The notes beneath the pieces were generated by a model that saw only the letters and a program-made list of their open reading frames with translations, did no database searches and was not told the DNA's origin. DNA of 64,000 nucleotides from Adenanthera pavonina (taxonomy: Eukaryota > Streptophyta > Magnoliopsida > Fabales > Fabaceae), in the NCBI GenBank assembly GCA_026686845.1, contig JAIVEN010000024.1, forward strand, positions 3,335,501-3,399,500, written 5' to 3'. Position 1 is the first letter of the stretch. Every line of letters begins with the position of its first letter. Positions 24,111 to 34,773 of this stretch are shown here, piece after piece. The position numbers and the translations under genes are program-made.

Positions 24111-27100
24111 TTACAATTCATTGGGATTTACCATTCCCAATTCTCTCTTTATTTTGCAATGCCTGTCTTCTGATAGAGGTTTTGCGAGTATATCAGCAAG
24201 TTGATCCTCTGTTGGGATGTATTCCAGCTTAACTTCTCCTTTTAGAACGTGATCCCTTATGAAGTGATGCCTAACCTTAATGTGTTTCGTCCTTGAGTGC
24301 ATGACAGGATTCTTGGTAATGTTTATGGCACTTTGGTTATCACACATGATTGGTATCTCTTTTATTTTAACCTTTAGATCTTCAAGCTGTTGTTTCATCC
24401 AGATGACTTGGGCACAACAGCTTCCAGCTGCAACATACTCAGCTTCTGCAGTGGATAAGGCCACACTGTTTTGCTTTTTGATGAACCATGAAACTAGGGA
24501 TCCTCCAAGAAACTGACAAGTTCCACTTGTGCTTTTTCTGTCAGTTTTGGATCCTGTAAAACCAGCATCAGTGTATCCTTTGAGATCTTCTCCATTGCTT
24601 TTTGGATACCAAAGACCCATCTGTGATGTTCCAATAAGATATCTAAAAATTCTTTTCACAGTTGTTGCATGGGTTTCTTTGGGGCATGATTGGAACCTTG
24701 CACACATGCAGACACTGAACATAATGTCAGGTCTGCTGGCAGTTAAGTACAGCAGGGATCCAATCATTCTTCTGTACTGAGTAATGTCAAACATCTTCCC
24801 ATTTTCATCCATGTCCAGTTTGGTTGCAGTAGCCATAGGTGTTCCCATTGGCTTAGCATTCTCCATTCCAAACTTCTTTAACAGCTCTTTTAGATACTTG
24901 GATTGACTGAGAAAGATACCATCATTAAGCTGTCTGATTTGCAATCCAAGGAAGAAATTGAGTTCACCCATCATAGACATCTCGAATTCTCCCTGCGTTA
25001 ACTTAGAAAATTCCTTGCAAAGAGTTTCATTAGTAGCACCGAAAATAATATCATCAACATAGATTTGGACAATTAGTAAACCTTTATTCTCTTTCTTAGT
25101 AAATAAAGTTGTGTCAACTTTGCCTCTGTTAAACCCTTTTTCAGTCAGAAAATTGCTCAATCTTTCATACCATGCTCTAGGAGCTTGTTTTAATCCATAA
25201 AGAGCTTTCTTCAGTTTATAGACATGGTTTGGTTTTGTAGAATCCTCAAAACCTGGAGGATGATCTACATAAACCTCTTCCATGATATATCCATTCAGAA
25301 AGGCACTCTTTACATCCATTTGATACAGTAAAATGTTTTTCATGCATGCATATGCCAGCAGTATTCTTATAGCTTCTAGTCTAGCTACTGGTGCAAAGGT
25401 TTCTTCAAAATCAATACCTTATTCTTGATTATACCCTTTAGCAACTAATCTAGCTTTATTTCTGATTATGGTTCCAGACTCATCAAGTTTGTTTCTGAAA
25501 ACCCATTTGGTACCAATAACAGGATGATTTTTGGGTCTAGGTACTAAATCCCAAACTTGATTTCTTTCAAATTGATTTAATTCATCTTGCATAGCCAAAA
25601 TCCAGTAATCATCAGTTAAGGCTTCTTCAGTATATTTGGGTTCAATTTGAGAAATGAAAGCACAGTTGAGCATCTATTCCCTTAACTGTTTTCTGGTTTT
25701 GACTTTCTCTTGAACATTCCCTATTACTTGATCAACAGGATGATTCCTTTGATATCTCCAAGCTCTAGGGAGTTCTTGAGATGTTTCTACATAATTTTCA
25801 TCAAACTCTTGCTCCTGAATATCTTCCTCTATGTTGACAGATTCAGATATCTTTGGAGGTTCAGTTTTACCTTCATCAAAGATGCCCAGTTTTTCAAAAT
25901 TGAAAGCAAGATCATCCTCATTGGTAACATGTTTTGAAACAGTTTCATTTTCAATGAAAACAATATGCACAGACTCTTCTACCACATTTGTTCTTTTGTT
26001 ATAAGCTCTATATGCCTTACTCCTACTAGAATAGCCTAGAAATATACCTTCATCGGATTTGGCATCAAACTTACCCAGATTTTCTTTTCCATTGTTGTGA
26101 ATGAAGCATTTGCATCCGAACACATGGAGATGGGACAGATTTGGCTTTCTCCCCTTGTACAGCTCGTATGGAGTCTTTCCAAGGATGGGTCTGATGTAGG
26201 CTCAGTTAATGATGTAACTTGCTGTGTTTACTGCATCAGCCCAGAACACTTGAGAGAGCTCCTTCTCATTCAGCATAGCTCTAGCCATCTCTCCAATGGT
26301 TCTGTTATTCCTTTCTACCACTCTATTTTGTTGAGGAGTTCTTGGTGCTGAGAAGTTGTGGTCAATCCCATGCTCATTGCAGTACTCCAGGAAGTATGCA
26401 TTTTCAAATTCTCCTCCATGGTCTAACCTGATAGCCACAATAGAAATACCTTTCTCATTTTGCAGTTTCTTAGCTAAGGTTACAAATGCATCAAAGGTAT
26501 CACTTTTAGAGGAAAGAAATAATGTCCAAGTGAATCTAGAATAATCATCTACAATTACAAGCACATACAGATTACCACCAAGACTCTTTACCCTAGAAGG
26601 TCCAATTAAGTCCATATGCAGCAATTCAAGTGGTCTAGTTGTGGTAACTACATTTTTAGATTTAAATGATGATTTAGTTTGTTTTCCTCTTAAGCATGCA
26701 TCACATTCTTTATCCTTTTCAAAAGATATTTTTGGCAAACCAGTAACTAGCTTATTTTTAACCAGTTTAGACAATTGATTCATATTAACATGAGCTAATC
26801 TCCTATGCCATAACCAACTATCATTATTCTGACTGATTAAGCATACAGAATCTAAGGGAGGAAGTTCATCATGGTCAATAGTATAGCAGTTATCATCCCT
26901 TTGAGCTTTGAGGATTACTCTGTGATCACTTTTTCTGATGACCAGGCAAAACTTTGAGTCAAACAGCACCCAGTTTCCTTTGTCACAAGTCTGACTCACG
27001 CTTAGCAAGTTGTGGTTGAGGCCAATCACAAACAGCACCTCTTCAATGGATATTTCAGGATTTTTGCCTACAATGCCAATACCAACAATTTTACCATATT

Positions 27101-27247
27101 GATCACCTCCAAAGGTCACCTTTCCTCCTTTCTTGTCTCTAAGGGTGATGAACTTCTCCTTATCACCAGTCATGTGACTTGAGCAGGCACTGTCCATATA
27201 CCATTTGTTGCTTTTCTTAGCTTTGAGACAGACCTGCAAAACAATGT
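24111..27247 (-). pseudogene. pol of element B (protease, integrase, RT, RNase H)
   Basis: Frame is shifted relative to gag (codon phase two bases later). Protease YMDSACSSHMTGDKEKF (DSA rather than DSG). Pre-integrase zinc region WLWHRRLAHVN...CDACLRGKQ. Integrase core with HMDLIGPSRV, DHGGEFENAYF and RTPQQNRVVERNNRTIG. RT with FEETFAPVARLEAIR, QMDVKSAFLNGYI and YVDD at 25061-25050. RNase H with YTDAGFTGSKTDRKSTSGTC and STAEAEYVAAGSC. It ends GMVNPNEL at 24111. Three in-frame stops (26204-26202, 25676-25674, 25421-25419) and no frameshift were seen. Confidence 0.93.
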
Positions 27248-29050
27248 TTATGATTTCCTTTTAGGTACCCAAATTTGCTTGGGTCCTTTTTGGTCAGTAT
27301 ATTTTTCCCTAGATGCAGATGCAACTTTGGGAACCCATCCAACTTTCCTGCAAAGTCCATTTTTCCTCAAATCACAAGAACTGGAAATATGTCCCTTTTT
27401 GTTACAGAAATGATAGGTAGTGAAAGGACTGCTAGATTGAGATACAGGAAGAAAACAGTGCGGATAATACTTTTGTCTAGCATGCCTTGGTTGATCATAT
27501 GTTTCACTGTGAGGTGATGCATTAACTTTCTTTTTATTGTTCTTAGCATGCACAAAATGTCTCATATATGCATTTTGATTTTTCTTCCTAATCTTTTCCT
27601 TGACAGCACATGGGTCATAGCCAAGACCAGCTTTTCCTTGAGATATTCTTTGGCTCCCCATCAAGGCAAACAATATGTCTTTACCTCTAGTGAGCCTAGA
27701 CATGCTTTTGACTAAGTAATCATTAGTTTGTTTAAGTTCAGTGCATGAAGTACAACAAACAGATTCAGCAGTAGGTAAAGAAGTAATTTCAGAGATTGTG
27801 CTTTGAGATTCCAGCTTATTTATTTTCTTCTTTGTCAGTTTTAGTTCTTTAGCAACTTTAATGAAATCATCATGAAGCTCATGAAATGCATCCAGCAATT
27901 CAGAATAGGAAGGTTCAGATTCATATACCTCTTCATCCTGATCACTGCTGTATGAGGGTGTAGCTTCTTCAGAAGCAAGTGCCATCAGACAAATGTTGGC
28001 AATCTCATCTTCATCTTCTTCTTCCTCATCTGAGCTGTTGCCCCATATGGATGAGATGTAGGCTTTCTTCTTTTTCCCTTTGTTAGCACCTTTCTTTTCC
28101 TTTTCTTGCTTTTTGAGGAATTGGGGGCAGTCCCACTTTATGTGTCCCTGCTTCTTGCACTCATAGCAAGTCACAGGTTCTTTTGCCTCTTTCTTGCTTT
28201 CCCCAGCAACTACCTTCTTGAAGAATCTCTTGTTCTTCTTCTTGCTGTAGAATCTTCCGAATTTTCTGACCATCATAGCCAGAGTTTCCTCATCCAGCTC
28301 ATCTCCTTCGTCAGATTCTTCTTCCTTTTCATCAGCAGCTTTGAGGGCAAGGCCTTTCTTCTTTCTGTCCAGCCCAGCTTCCTTGAGTGCTTTGATTTTT
28401 CCTTCATATTCTTCAAGGCTGCCGAAGAGAGCTGTGACAGAAGCCATTGATTCTCCTCTGGCTTCTTCTATTGCTATCACCTTGGGCTACCATTCTATAG
28501 GGAGAGCTCTGAGTATCTTTCTTACTTTCTCAGACTGAGTGTATTCTTTTCCCAGGCTCTTCAGTTGATTTACAATAAGAGTGAATCTCTTTTGGAGCTC
28601 CTTTACAGTTTCTCCTTCAGCCATTCTGAAGCTTTCATACTCTCCAATGCACGTGTTTAGTCTGTTCTCCCTGACTCTAGATGTTCCTTCATGTGCAATC
28701 TGCAGAGTATCCCACATTCCTTTTGCAGTGGTGCATTGCGAGACTCTGTAGAATTCATCCTGGTTCAGGGCACTGACTAAACAATGCTTTGCTTTGAAAT
28801 TCAGTAGGACTCTCCTTCTGTCTTCGTCATTCCATTCTGCTTCCTGCTTTTCTTTGTGTCTTCCATCTTCAGTTAGAGCCATTGGGACGAAATCTCCTTT
28901 TTCAATGACTGACCAGATGTCAAGATTAATTGATTGGAGGTAGATCTGCATTCTCATCTTCCAGTACCCATAATGCTCTCCACTGAAGCCTGGTGGTCTG
29001 TTAGTGTTGTTCCCTTCAGGAAGTATACTCTCTCCAAAGCCAGCCATCAT
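27248..29050 (-). pseudogene. gag of element B
   Basis: Starts at ATG 29050 (MMAGFGESILPEGNNTNRPP), about 40 bp after the primer site; the open frame extending further upstream has only GTG inside the primer site. UBN2-type gag domain, then CCHC knuckle CYECKKQGHIKWDC (about 28172-28131), an acidic NSSDEEEEDEDE segment, and a second cluster FCNKKGHISSSC whose first cysteine is replaced by tyrosine (in C it is CYFC). It ends GPKQIWVPKRKS* at 27248. One internal stop, TAG at 28489-28487, stands where C has CAA (IEW*PKV). Confidence 0.92.
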
Positions 29051-29088
29051 AATTCCTAGACTGTGAGTTCCTTTGAATGGGAATCCGG

Positions 29089-29100
29089 GCTCTGATACCA
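29089..29100 (-). other. Primer-binding site of element B (tRNA-iMet)
   Basis: TGGTATCAGAGC on the minus strand, two bases inside the 5' LTR, complementary to the initiator methionine tRNA 3' end. Confidence 0.93.
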
Positions 29101-29102
29101 CT

Positions 29103-30963
29103 TGTTAGCAAGGCTGACTTCCCAAGAGGGGGGGTGAATTGGGAAGATTGAACTTTTTCTGCACAAAGTGAAGTAAGTGAAGATATCATAGTATAATGAA
29201 AATAACGTGTAAAACAGAGCAAGCTGAAAAGTAGAGATAAGGAGAAGAAAACTCAGTGATTTATCCTAGTTCGGTCTATCCACTTGACCTACATCCAGTC
29301 CCCAAGACACCTCTTGAGATTTATCCACTATACGGCAAGAATTTCAACGGGCTTCTTGCTAAAGCCACAGTACACGAGTATGCTCTGTTTCTGAGCTCTC
29401 TCAAACTCTCCAAGCACTTTCACTATGTGCTTCCCAATCCCGTTGTGAATACCCCTCGCAAGTAAATCTATCTCCCAGATGAAGAGTAGATTGATTACAA
29501 TGAAATAACTCTCTTGAAAAGAGTAGATATGAAAGTTTAAGTACAAGTATAGAAGTTGAGAGGGTAAAAGTTTTTTGAAGAAGATTTAACAGAAATTCGG
29601 CATATATATGTTTGATTCGTTACCCACAACTTCAAATGATGTTGTATTTATAGATTTAGGTCTCAAATATCCGTTAGAGACTAAATCTATCCGTTGGGGA
29701 AGTTATCCAACGGTTACTCTGAAAAACTATCCGTTTACCAACCGCATTTAATGTTTCTGACATACTGAAATTCGAATTTTGGTTGGTCAATAGACGAATT
29801 TCGAAGGAACCGAAGATTAAAGCTTCCAAAGTTACAGCACGAAGTTTGTCTGTTCATGAAGTGAAATTCGAATTTTGAAGTTTACAAAACATTTTCACAG
29901 TGTGACATACGAATTTTCAAGAAGAAAGTTTTTCGGTTAAGTGTGAATAGTGTTTTTAATTTTCTACAGTGCCTTCGAAATTCGAATATTTGAACCCCAA
30001 AATTCGTCTGTCCATTGAACGTTTAAAGAGGCACAGTAGATTACTTTCTTCAAAATTCGAATTTTGAAAGGGTGAAATTCGTCTGTCAGAGAGACTCTTT
30101 TTAGACTAATTTCATAATTCGAATGTTGCAAGTTTTCATCATTCGTATGTCAATGTTTCACTTTAACAGACTCAAGAACTTAGCTTCTGAAATTCAAATT
30201 TTAATGTTCAAAGTTCATCTTTCAGAAAGCAGTTTTGAGACTTAAATCATTCTTGATCTCAGATAAACTTTATCAAACTTTCAGACGAATTTCTTCTATT
30301 TTCTCAAATTTTATTTTGTCTGAAATTCAAACTTTGAAGACTCAAAGTTCGTCTGTTGCAAAGAAGCTTCTTTCAGACTTATATGAAAATTTGAATGTTG
30401 GAAGTTCAAAATTCGTCTGTCAGAGAGCATTTATCAAACTCAATTTGATTTTGATTTCAGATGCATTTTATCATAGTTTCAGACGAATTTCTTTTGTTTT
30501 CACAAACTTCGTTTTACTTGAAATTCAAATTTTGAGAGTGTGAAGTTCGTCTGTTACCAGAAAGGCTTCTTTCAGACTAGATGAAAATTCAAATTTTGAA
30601 CAACCAAAATTCGTCTGACAGAGAGTCATTTCTTCAGACTTATTCAGTTTTAGCTCGAAATTTGAATGTCCAAAGGCAAAGTTCGAATTTCAAACTTGAC
30701 AGTTCTAGTTTAAACTTTCAACCTTCATCTGTTTGTGGGTGTTTTCCAAATATTTCAAGATTTAACATAAAATCAAAGTTTGAAAATATCTTTTCTTAAA
30801 ATCAAAATCTTTTACCCAATCATAGCAAGAACTAAGACTCTACAAAAGATCTACCAGCAAATACTCATAAAGTCTTTACTTGAAACAGCTTTGATCTCCT
30901 TTGATATCTTCAATCCAAGCTCTTGATTGTTGGTTTAGAATCATCAAAACTCTTGATTCAACA
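29103..30963 (-). repeat. 5' LTR of element B
   Basis: 1861 bp. U3 motif array at about 29770-30740 with at least nine TTCGTCTG or AGACGAATTT sites (for example 29793, 30001, 30079, 30281, 30347, 30413, 30480, 30547 and 30609). TATA box TCTATAAATAC at 29654-29644. A PBS follows two bases beyond the LTR end. Confidence 0.94.
29644..29654 (-). promoter_or_regulatory. TATA box of B 5' LTR
   Basis: TCTATAAATAC on the minus strand, about 140 bp downstream of the last U3 motif. The downstream bases AACATCATTTGAAG are shared with C, and in related form with D and E. Confidence 0.75.
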
Positions 30964-30968
30964 ATTTT

Positions 30969-31281
30969 TAGCCCGAAATTCGAATTTCCAAAGGCAAAGT
31001 TCGAATTTCCCATATGACAGTTCAGTTTAAACTTCTCAAACTTCGTCTGTTTGTGGGTGTTTTTCAAATAAGTCAAGATTTAACATAAAATCAAGGTTTA
31101 AAAACATCTTTTCTTCAAATCAAAACTTTTTACCCATTTCTAGCTAAAACTAAGGAACCTATAACAGTTCTAACAGCAATTACTCTGAATCTCTTCACTT
31201 GAATTATTTTGAGCTCCTTTGATATCTTCAATCCAAGCTCTTGATTATTGGTTTGGAATCATCAAAACTCTTAATTCAACA
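30969..31281 (-). repeat. 3' LTR of element C, first part (U3 start)
   Basis: First 313 bp of the C 3' LTR, cut off from the rest by insertion of B. It rejoins at 18784 after removing B and one ATTTT copy, and the join matches the intact 5' LTR at 41301-41310. Confidence 0.93.
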
Positions 31282-31297
31282 TTCTCCCCCTTTTTGA
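31282..31297 (-). other. Polypurine tract of element C
   Basis: CAAAAAGGGGGAGAA on the minus strand, directly before the 3' LTR start TGTTGAATTAAG. It matches the tract of B (20660-20645). Confidence 0.9.
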
Positions 31298-31594
31298 TGA
31301 TGACAAAACAACTTGCAAACTGGATTAGTACTTGGGTTTGCTTTCACATGCTCCCCCCTCAACATATGCATTATATTTCAAAAGATATTATATGCAGCAG
31401 ATTAAGTGAAGATATTCAAGGAGTAATAGACACACAACATTGTAACCAAGAAATTCATTCATTTAATCAATTGTTGCAATACATACATCAATTAAAGATT
31501 AAATACATTAAAGATCAGTTCTCAAAATATAAAGTACTAACAACAAACAAACAAACAAAACACAACAAGAGGATTCAGCCTAAGATCTAATCAA

Positions 31595-33790
31595 TCACTT
31601 CTTCTTTGGCTTAGTCTTCTTGCTGTAGGTCTTTCCTTTTCCAGATGGCTCAGCAGCAGTTTGCTTAGTCCCAGTTTGCTTAGGCTTCTCCCCCTTTTTG
31701 GCATCATCAGGAAGGCCAACAAAATCAATGGGGGGAGGAATCTGAGAAACAGGTACAGCTTGCAGTAGGACAGGAGCAAAAGGAATTTCTGGCTGTACTG
31801 GTACAGGAGGCTCAGGACTTGGTTCATTATCATCATCATCAGAGACCTCAAGCAACTCTTGCATTGCCTGTCTGGAAAGAGCCAACTGAGCTCTTTGTTC
31901 CTCTGAAAGTCCATAGGCAGCAAGAGAAGGAGGAGCTGGTTCATTAGGATGAAACATTTCTTCAAGCCTTCTCCTCTGAGCTTGCAGCAGAGCATTGTGA
32001 GCAATGGCTACATAATCTACAATAGGTACAATGCTTCTCTCTTCATTGCTCACACCCTCCTGCATAGAAGAGGTTGAAATGGCTGCAACCAGTCTTTCAA
32101 CTTGCTCTGATTCTTGAATGGACAGAATTGAACCCTGAGCATCTTCTTGCATAGGCTCATGAGGACTTGTTTTTTGAAGTCCTTCTTCTTCCAATCCATA
32201 GTCCAAGGGTGGACCAGGACTTGGTGTCCTCATTGCACCAGCACCATCTATATCATCATCATGGTTAGAGGAGGCAATCTCGAATAGGCTTGGAGGCTCA
32301 GGAGTTGGAGATTGGATAGGCACAGAGGACCCTGGCTGAGGTGGAGCTGAAGTGGTAGGGATTGCACTTCTGATATCTTCATAAGCATCAGCAACCACTT
32401 TCATGTTCTTTGCCAACTGATGTATCTGATCTTGCAGATGAGCAAATTTGGCATTTTGCTCATCTCTGATGCTGAGAATGAGTGTAGACAAGCTGTCATA
32501 CAACTCAGTGATCTTGGTTGGCTTTGCACGAGAGGAGGGAGTGGATAGAATGTGAGTGGGCTTGGAGGGAGATGGAATAGGCACAGAGGGCTGAGTGGTA
32601 GGTCTGGCAAGAGCCTCAGAAGTACCCTCTTGCTGTAGAGAGGCACCTTCAACAAAGACGAGATCTTCAGTTCTTCCTGCTCCCTTTCCAACCTATCTTC
32701 CTTCATCCTTTTCAATGCCCATTCTTTGCAGTTCTTCCTCCTTGAAGATTTTAGTGGGCTTGCCCTTCCCCTTCTCAAGATGCTGAATTCTGGCATACTG
32801 TAGAATTCTGGAAATGATAGCAGCATAGGGGAGTGTGGAGTCTTTCCTCTGATCTCTAGCCTTGATCATGCGTTGGAGAATGATATGTCCCATATTAATC
32901 AGTTTCCCACGCATGATTGCAGCCATGACATGTGCCTCTGCTCTTGTTATTAGATTGAAGCTGCCTCCTTCGTTGAATATGATCCTGGACACTATGTAAT
33001 GCAGGATCCTCACTTGAATACTGAGGTCTGTGGGCTTCAACATGTTTATGGATGGCCAATTTTCCCTCCTTCTGAACAATGTGCTCAGAATAGTGCTCTC
33101 CTTGTAGTTCAGAAAGTGACCACCTTCTTCATCAGCAGTTTCTGCCTCATCCATATATCCAGAGGCAGTGGTGTCAATCTTGAGGCCATCCTGCCCTGGG
33201 ATCTCCAATACTTCATTAAACGTCTCATCAGAGAGCCAGATGGTCCTTGATCTCAGATTGACTGCCCATTTCTTCTTCTTGTTATTGTACTTCAAGGAAG
33301 CATACCATGTCTTCACTACCTCATCGTCATACCTCTCCAGTATTTCCAACAGATTCTTGTATCTTAACAACCATATCCCAGCATCAAAGTTGTTAGAGAT
33401 CAAAAACTCTTCCAAGTTTACACAATGTGGCTTGATTACCTTTTTGTTGGCAAACTTGGTCGAATATTCGTCTTGAATCTGAGGAGTGCTCCATAATGGT
33501 TGTGTGGTAAGTTGATATTCTCCAGATTGAGTACTGAAGGACGAAGTGGAAGCAACAGCAGCAGCTTCTGAAGGAACTGGAACCGAAGGATCTGCACTTT
33601 TTGTAGAGGAGGGTCCAGCTTTCTGAGAATCTGCTTTGGATGTAGTCTTTTGGCGTTTGGAAGGTGTTGCCTTGCTGGATTCGACCTTTCTCTTTGATTT
33701 CTCTCCTTCCTTTGAGGCATATTGTGATTTAACATTCCTCTTTGGTCGGGCCTCTCCTTTCCCAGCTTTAGGATTTTTCACTCTAGCCAT
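31595..33790 (-). pseudogene. Additional ORF of element C (about 731 residues, one nonsense codon)
   Basis: Starts MARVKNPKAGKGEARPKRNV at 33790; an ATG seven codons upstream lies between the TATA box and this start. Parts: a basic Lys/Arg-Ser N-terminus of about 70 residues with KRK/KRQK clusters (possible nuclear signals), a Ser/Ala-rich linker, and a conserved globular domain (about residues 110-370, with NNFDAGIWLLRYKNLLEI, TWYASL, SRTIWLSDETFNEVLEIPGQ, LHYIVSRIIFNEGGSFNLIT). Then come a Pro/Ser linker, a short coiled-coil-like segment (LSIRDEQNAKFAHLQDQIHQ), an acidic region, and a Lys-rich tail KTYSKKTKPKKK. No hydrophobic membrane span was seen. A TGG-to-TAG change at 32695-32693 interrupts it. 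The globular part resembles what Pfam calls putative plant transposon protein; that is memory-based and untested. Confidence 0.85.
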
Positions 33791-34773
33791 TTCTTCAGAT
33801 GAATGTTGCAAAATGAGGCTTAGAATGGGTTTATAGGATGCGAAAGGAAGTTTAATCGGTGGGAAGTGATGGTTTTTGGTCAGGATTAAAGAGATTTGAT
33901 GAGAGGATTGGAACAGACTCAGAGGAGTTAAGAATAGGGTTGCGTCTGTTCCTTGGAAAATCGTCGGGTTTAACGTAAGTAACCGTCTGACAGACGAATT
34001 TTAAGAGGTCAAAATTCAAACTTTGGGCAGTTACAAGTTAAATCGTTCAGCAAAGCTTACTGAAAGACAAATTTTCTTCTGAAAGTTCATCTGACAGTGG
34101 CTTGGACCAAGCAATACATGCACAACAGATGAATTTTGTTCCAACAAAGTTTGAATGTTGAAGAGAAAACAGCAGGCAACAACCAAAACATCAACCTATA
34201 GACAAATTAAGCATGCAGAACTTCATCTTTCAAGCATTCAACATGAAGAACATGATTCAACAGACGAATTTTAAACTAAAAATTTGAATTTTTCAACTTT
34301 TGTAAAGGTTGTCCAACATTCGTATGTTAAGAAGTGATAATTCGTATAACAGTGATGGACAAACATAACTTTGAAATTTTTGTTTTTGAAAATTTGAACT
34401 TCCAAGATTCAACAGACGAATTTTGAGGCATCATCGAGAACTGTTCCAAAGCATAACAGGTCGAAGTTCGTCTATTGGTCAACTAAAATTCGAATGTTGA
34501 CCACTTTGACCAGTTCAAAAACACAGTTTATGAAGCAAAATACGTATAACACACATTTAAAATATGAATATCATCTTTAAAAACTTACAGAATGGATCCA
34601 GAACTTAGGATTTTCGTCATTTACTTCACTTTCTGGTTGTTCCATTCTGGTGTGCTCCAATCTTCAAATTTATTGCCATTGGATCTTGTGAGGAGCACCT
34701 GCAACTTAAATTAAACATACTTCGATGCTAAAGTTAGAATTAACCTTTGAAAACAAGATTGCACGAGAATAAC
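33791..34773 (-). promoter_or_regulatory. Pol-to-ORF spacer of element C, candidate internal promoter
   Basis: About 1 kb without coding sequence. It carries several copies of the U3 motif (CAGACGAATTTT near 33993, 34260 and 34411; TTCGTCTATTGG near 34467; AATTCGAATG near 34486). A TATA box CCTATAAA lies at 33837-33830, about 40 bp before the ATG of the additional ORF. B has the same arrangement, and D keeps the TATA box. Confidence 0.6.

Larger units (their letters stand above)
18785..30963 (-). mobile_element. Copia element B (SIRE/Maximus type), complete, inserted in the C LTR
   Basis: 12179 bp, minus strand, ends TGTTGAATCAAG...CTTGCTAACA. The TSD ATTTT matches exactly (18780-18784 and 30964-30968). 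It sits in the U3 of the 3' LTR of C, so it is younger than C. Order from its 5' end: LTR 30963-29103, primer site 29100-29089, gag, pol, spacer, additional ORF, polypurine tract, LTR 20644-18785. A hand comparison of the two LTRs shows about 18 differences in the first ~740 bp, mostly transitions. It carries at least four nonsense codons and one frameshift, so it is not autonomous. Confidence 0.95.

Noticed and set aside
29760..30740. Regularly recurring short motif resembling a CRISPR array
   Set aside because: The motifs vary, occur in both orientations at uneven spacing, and lie in the U3 of plant LTRs. There are no uniform repeats or spacers.
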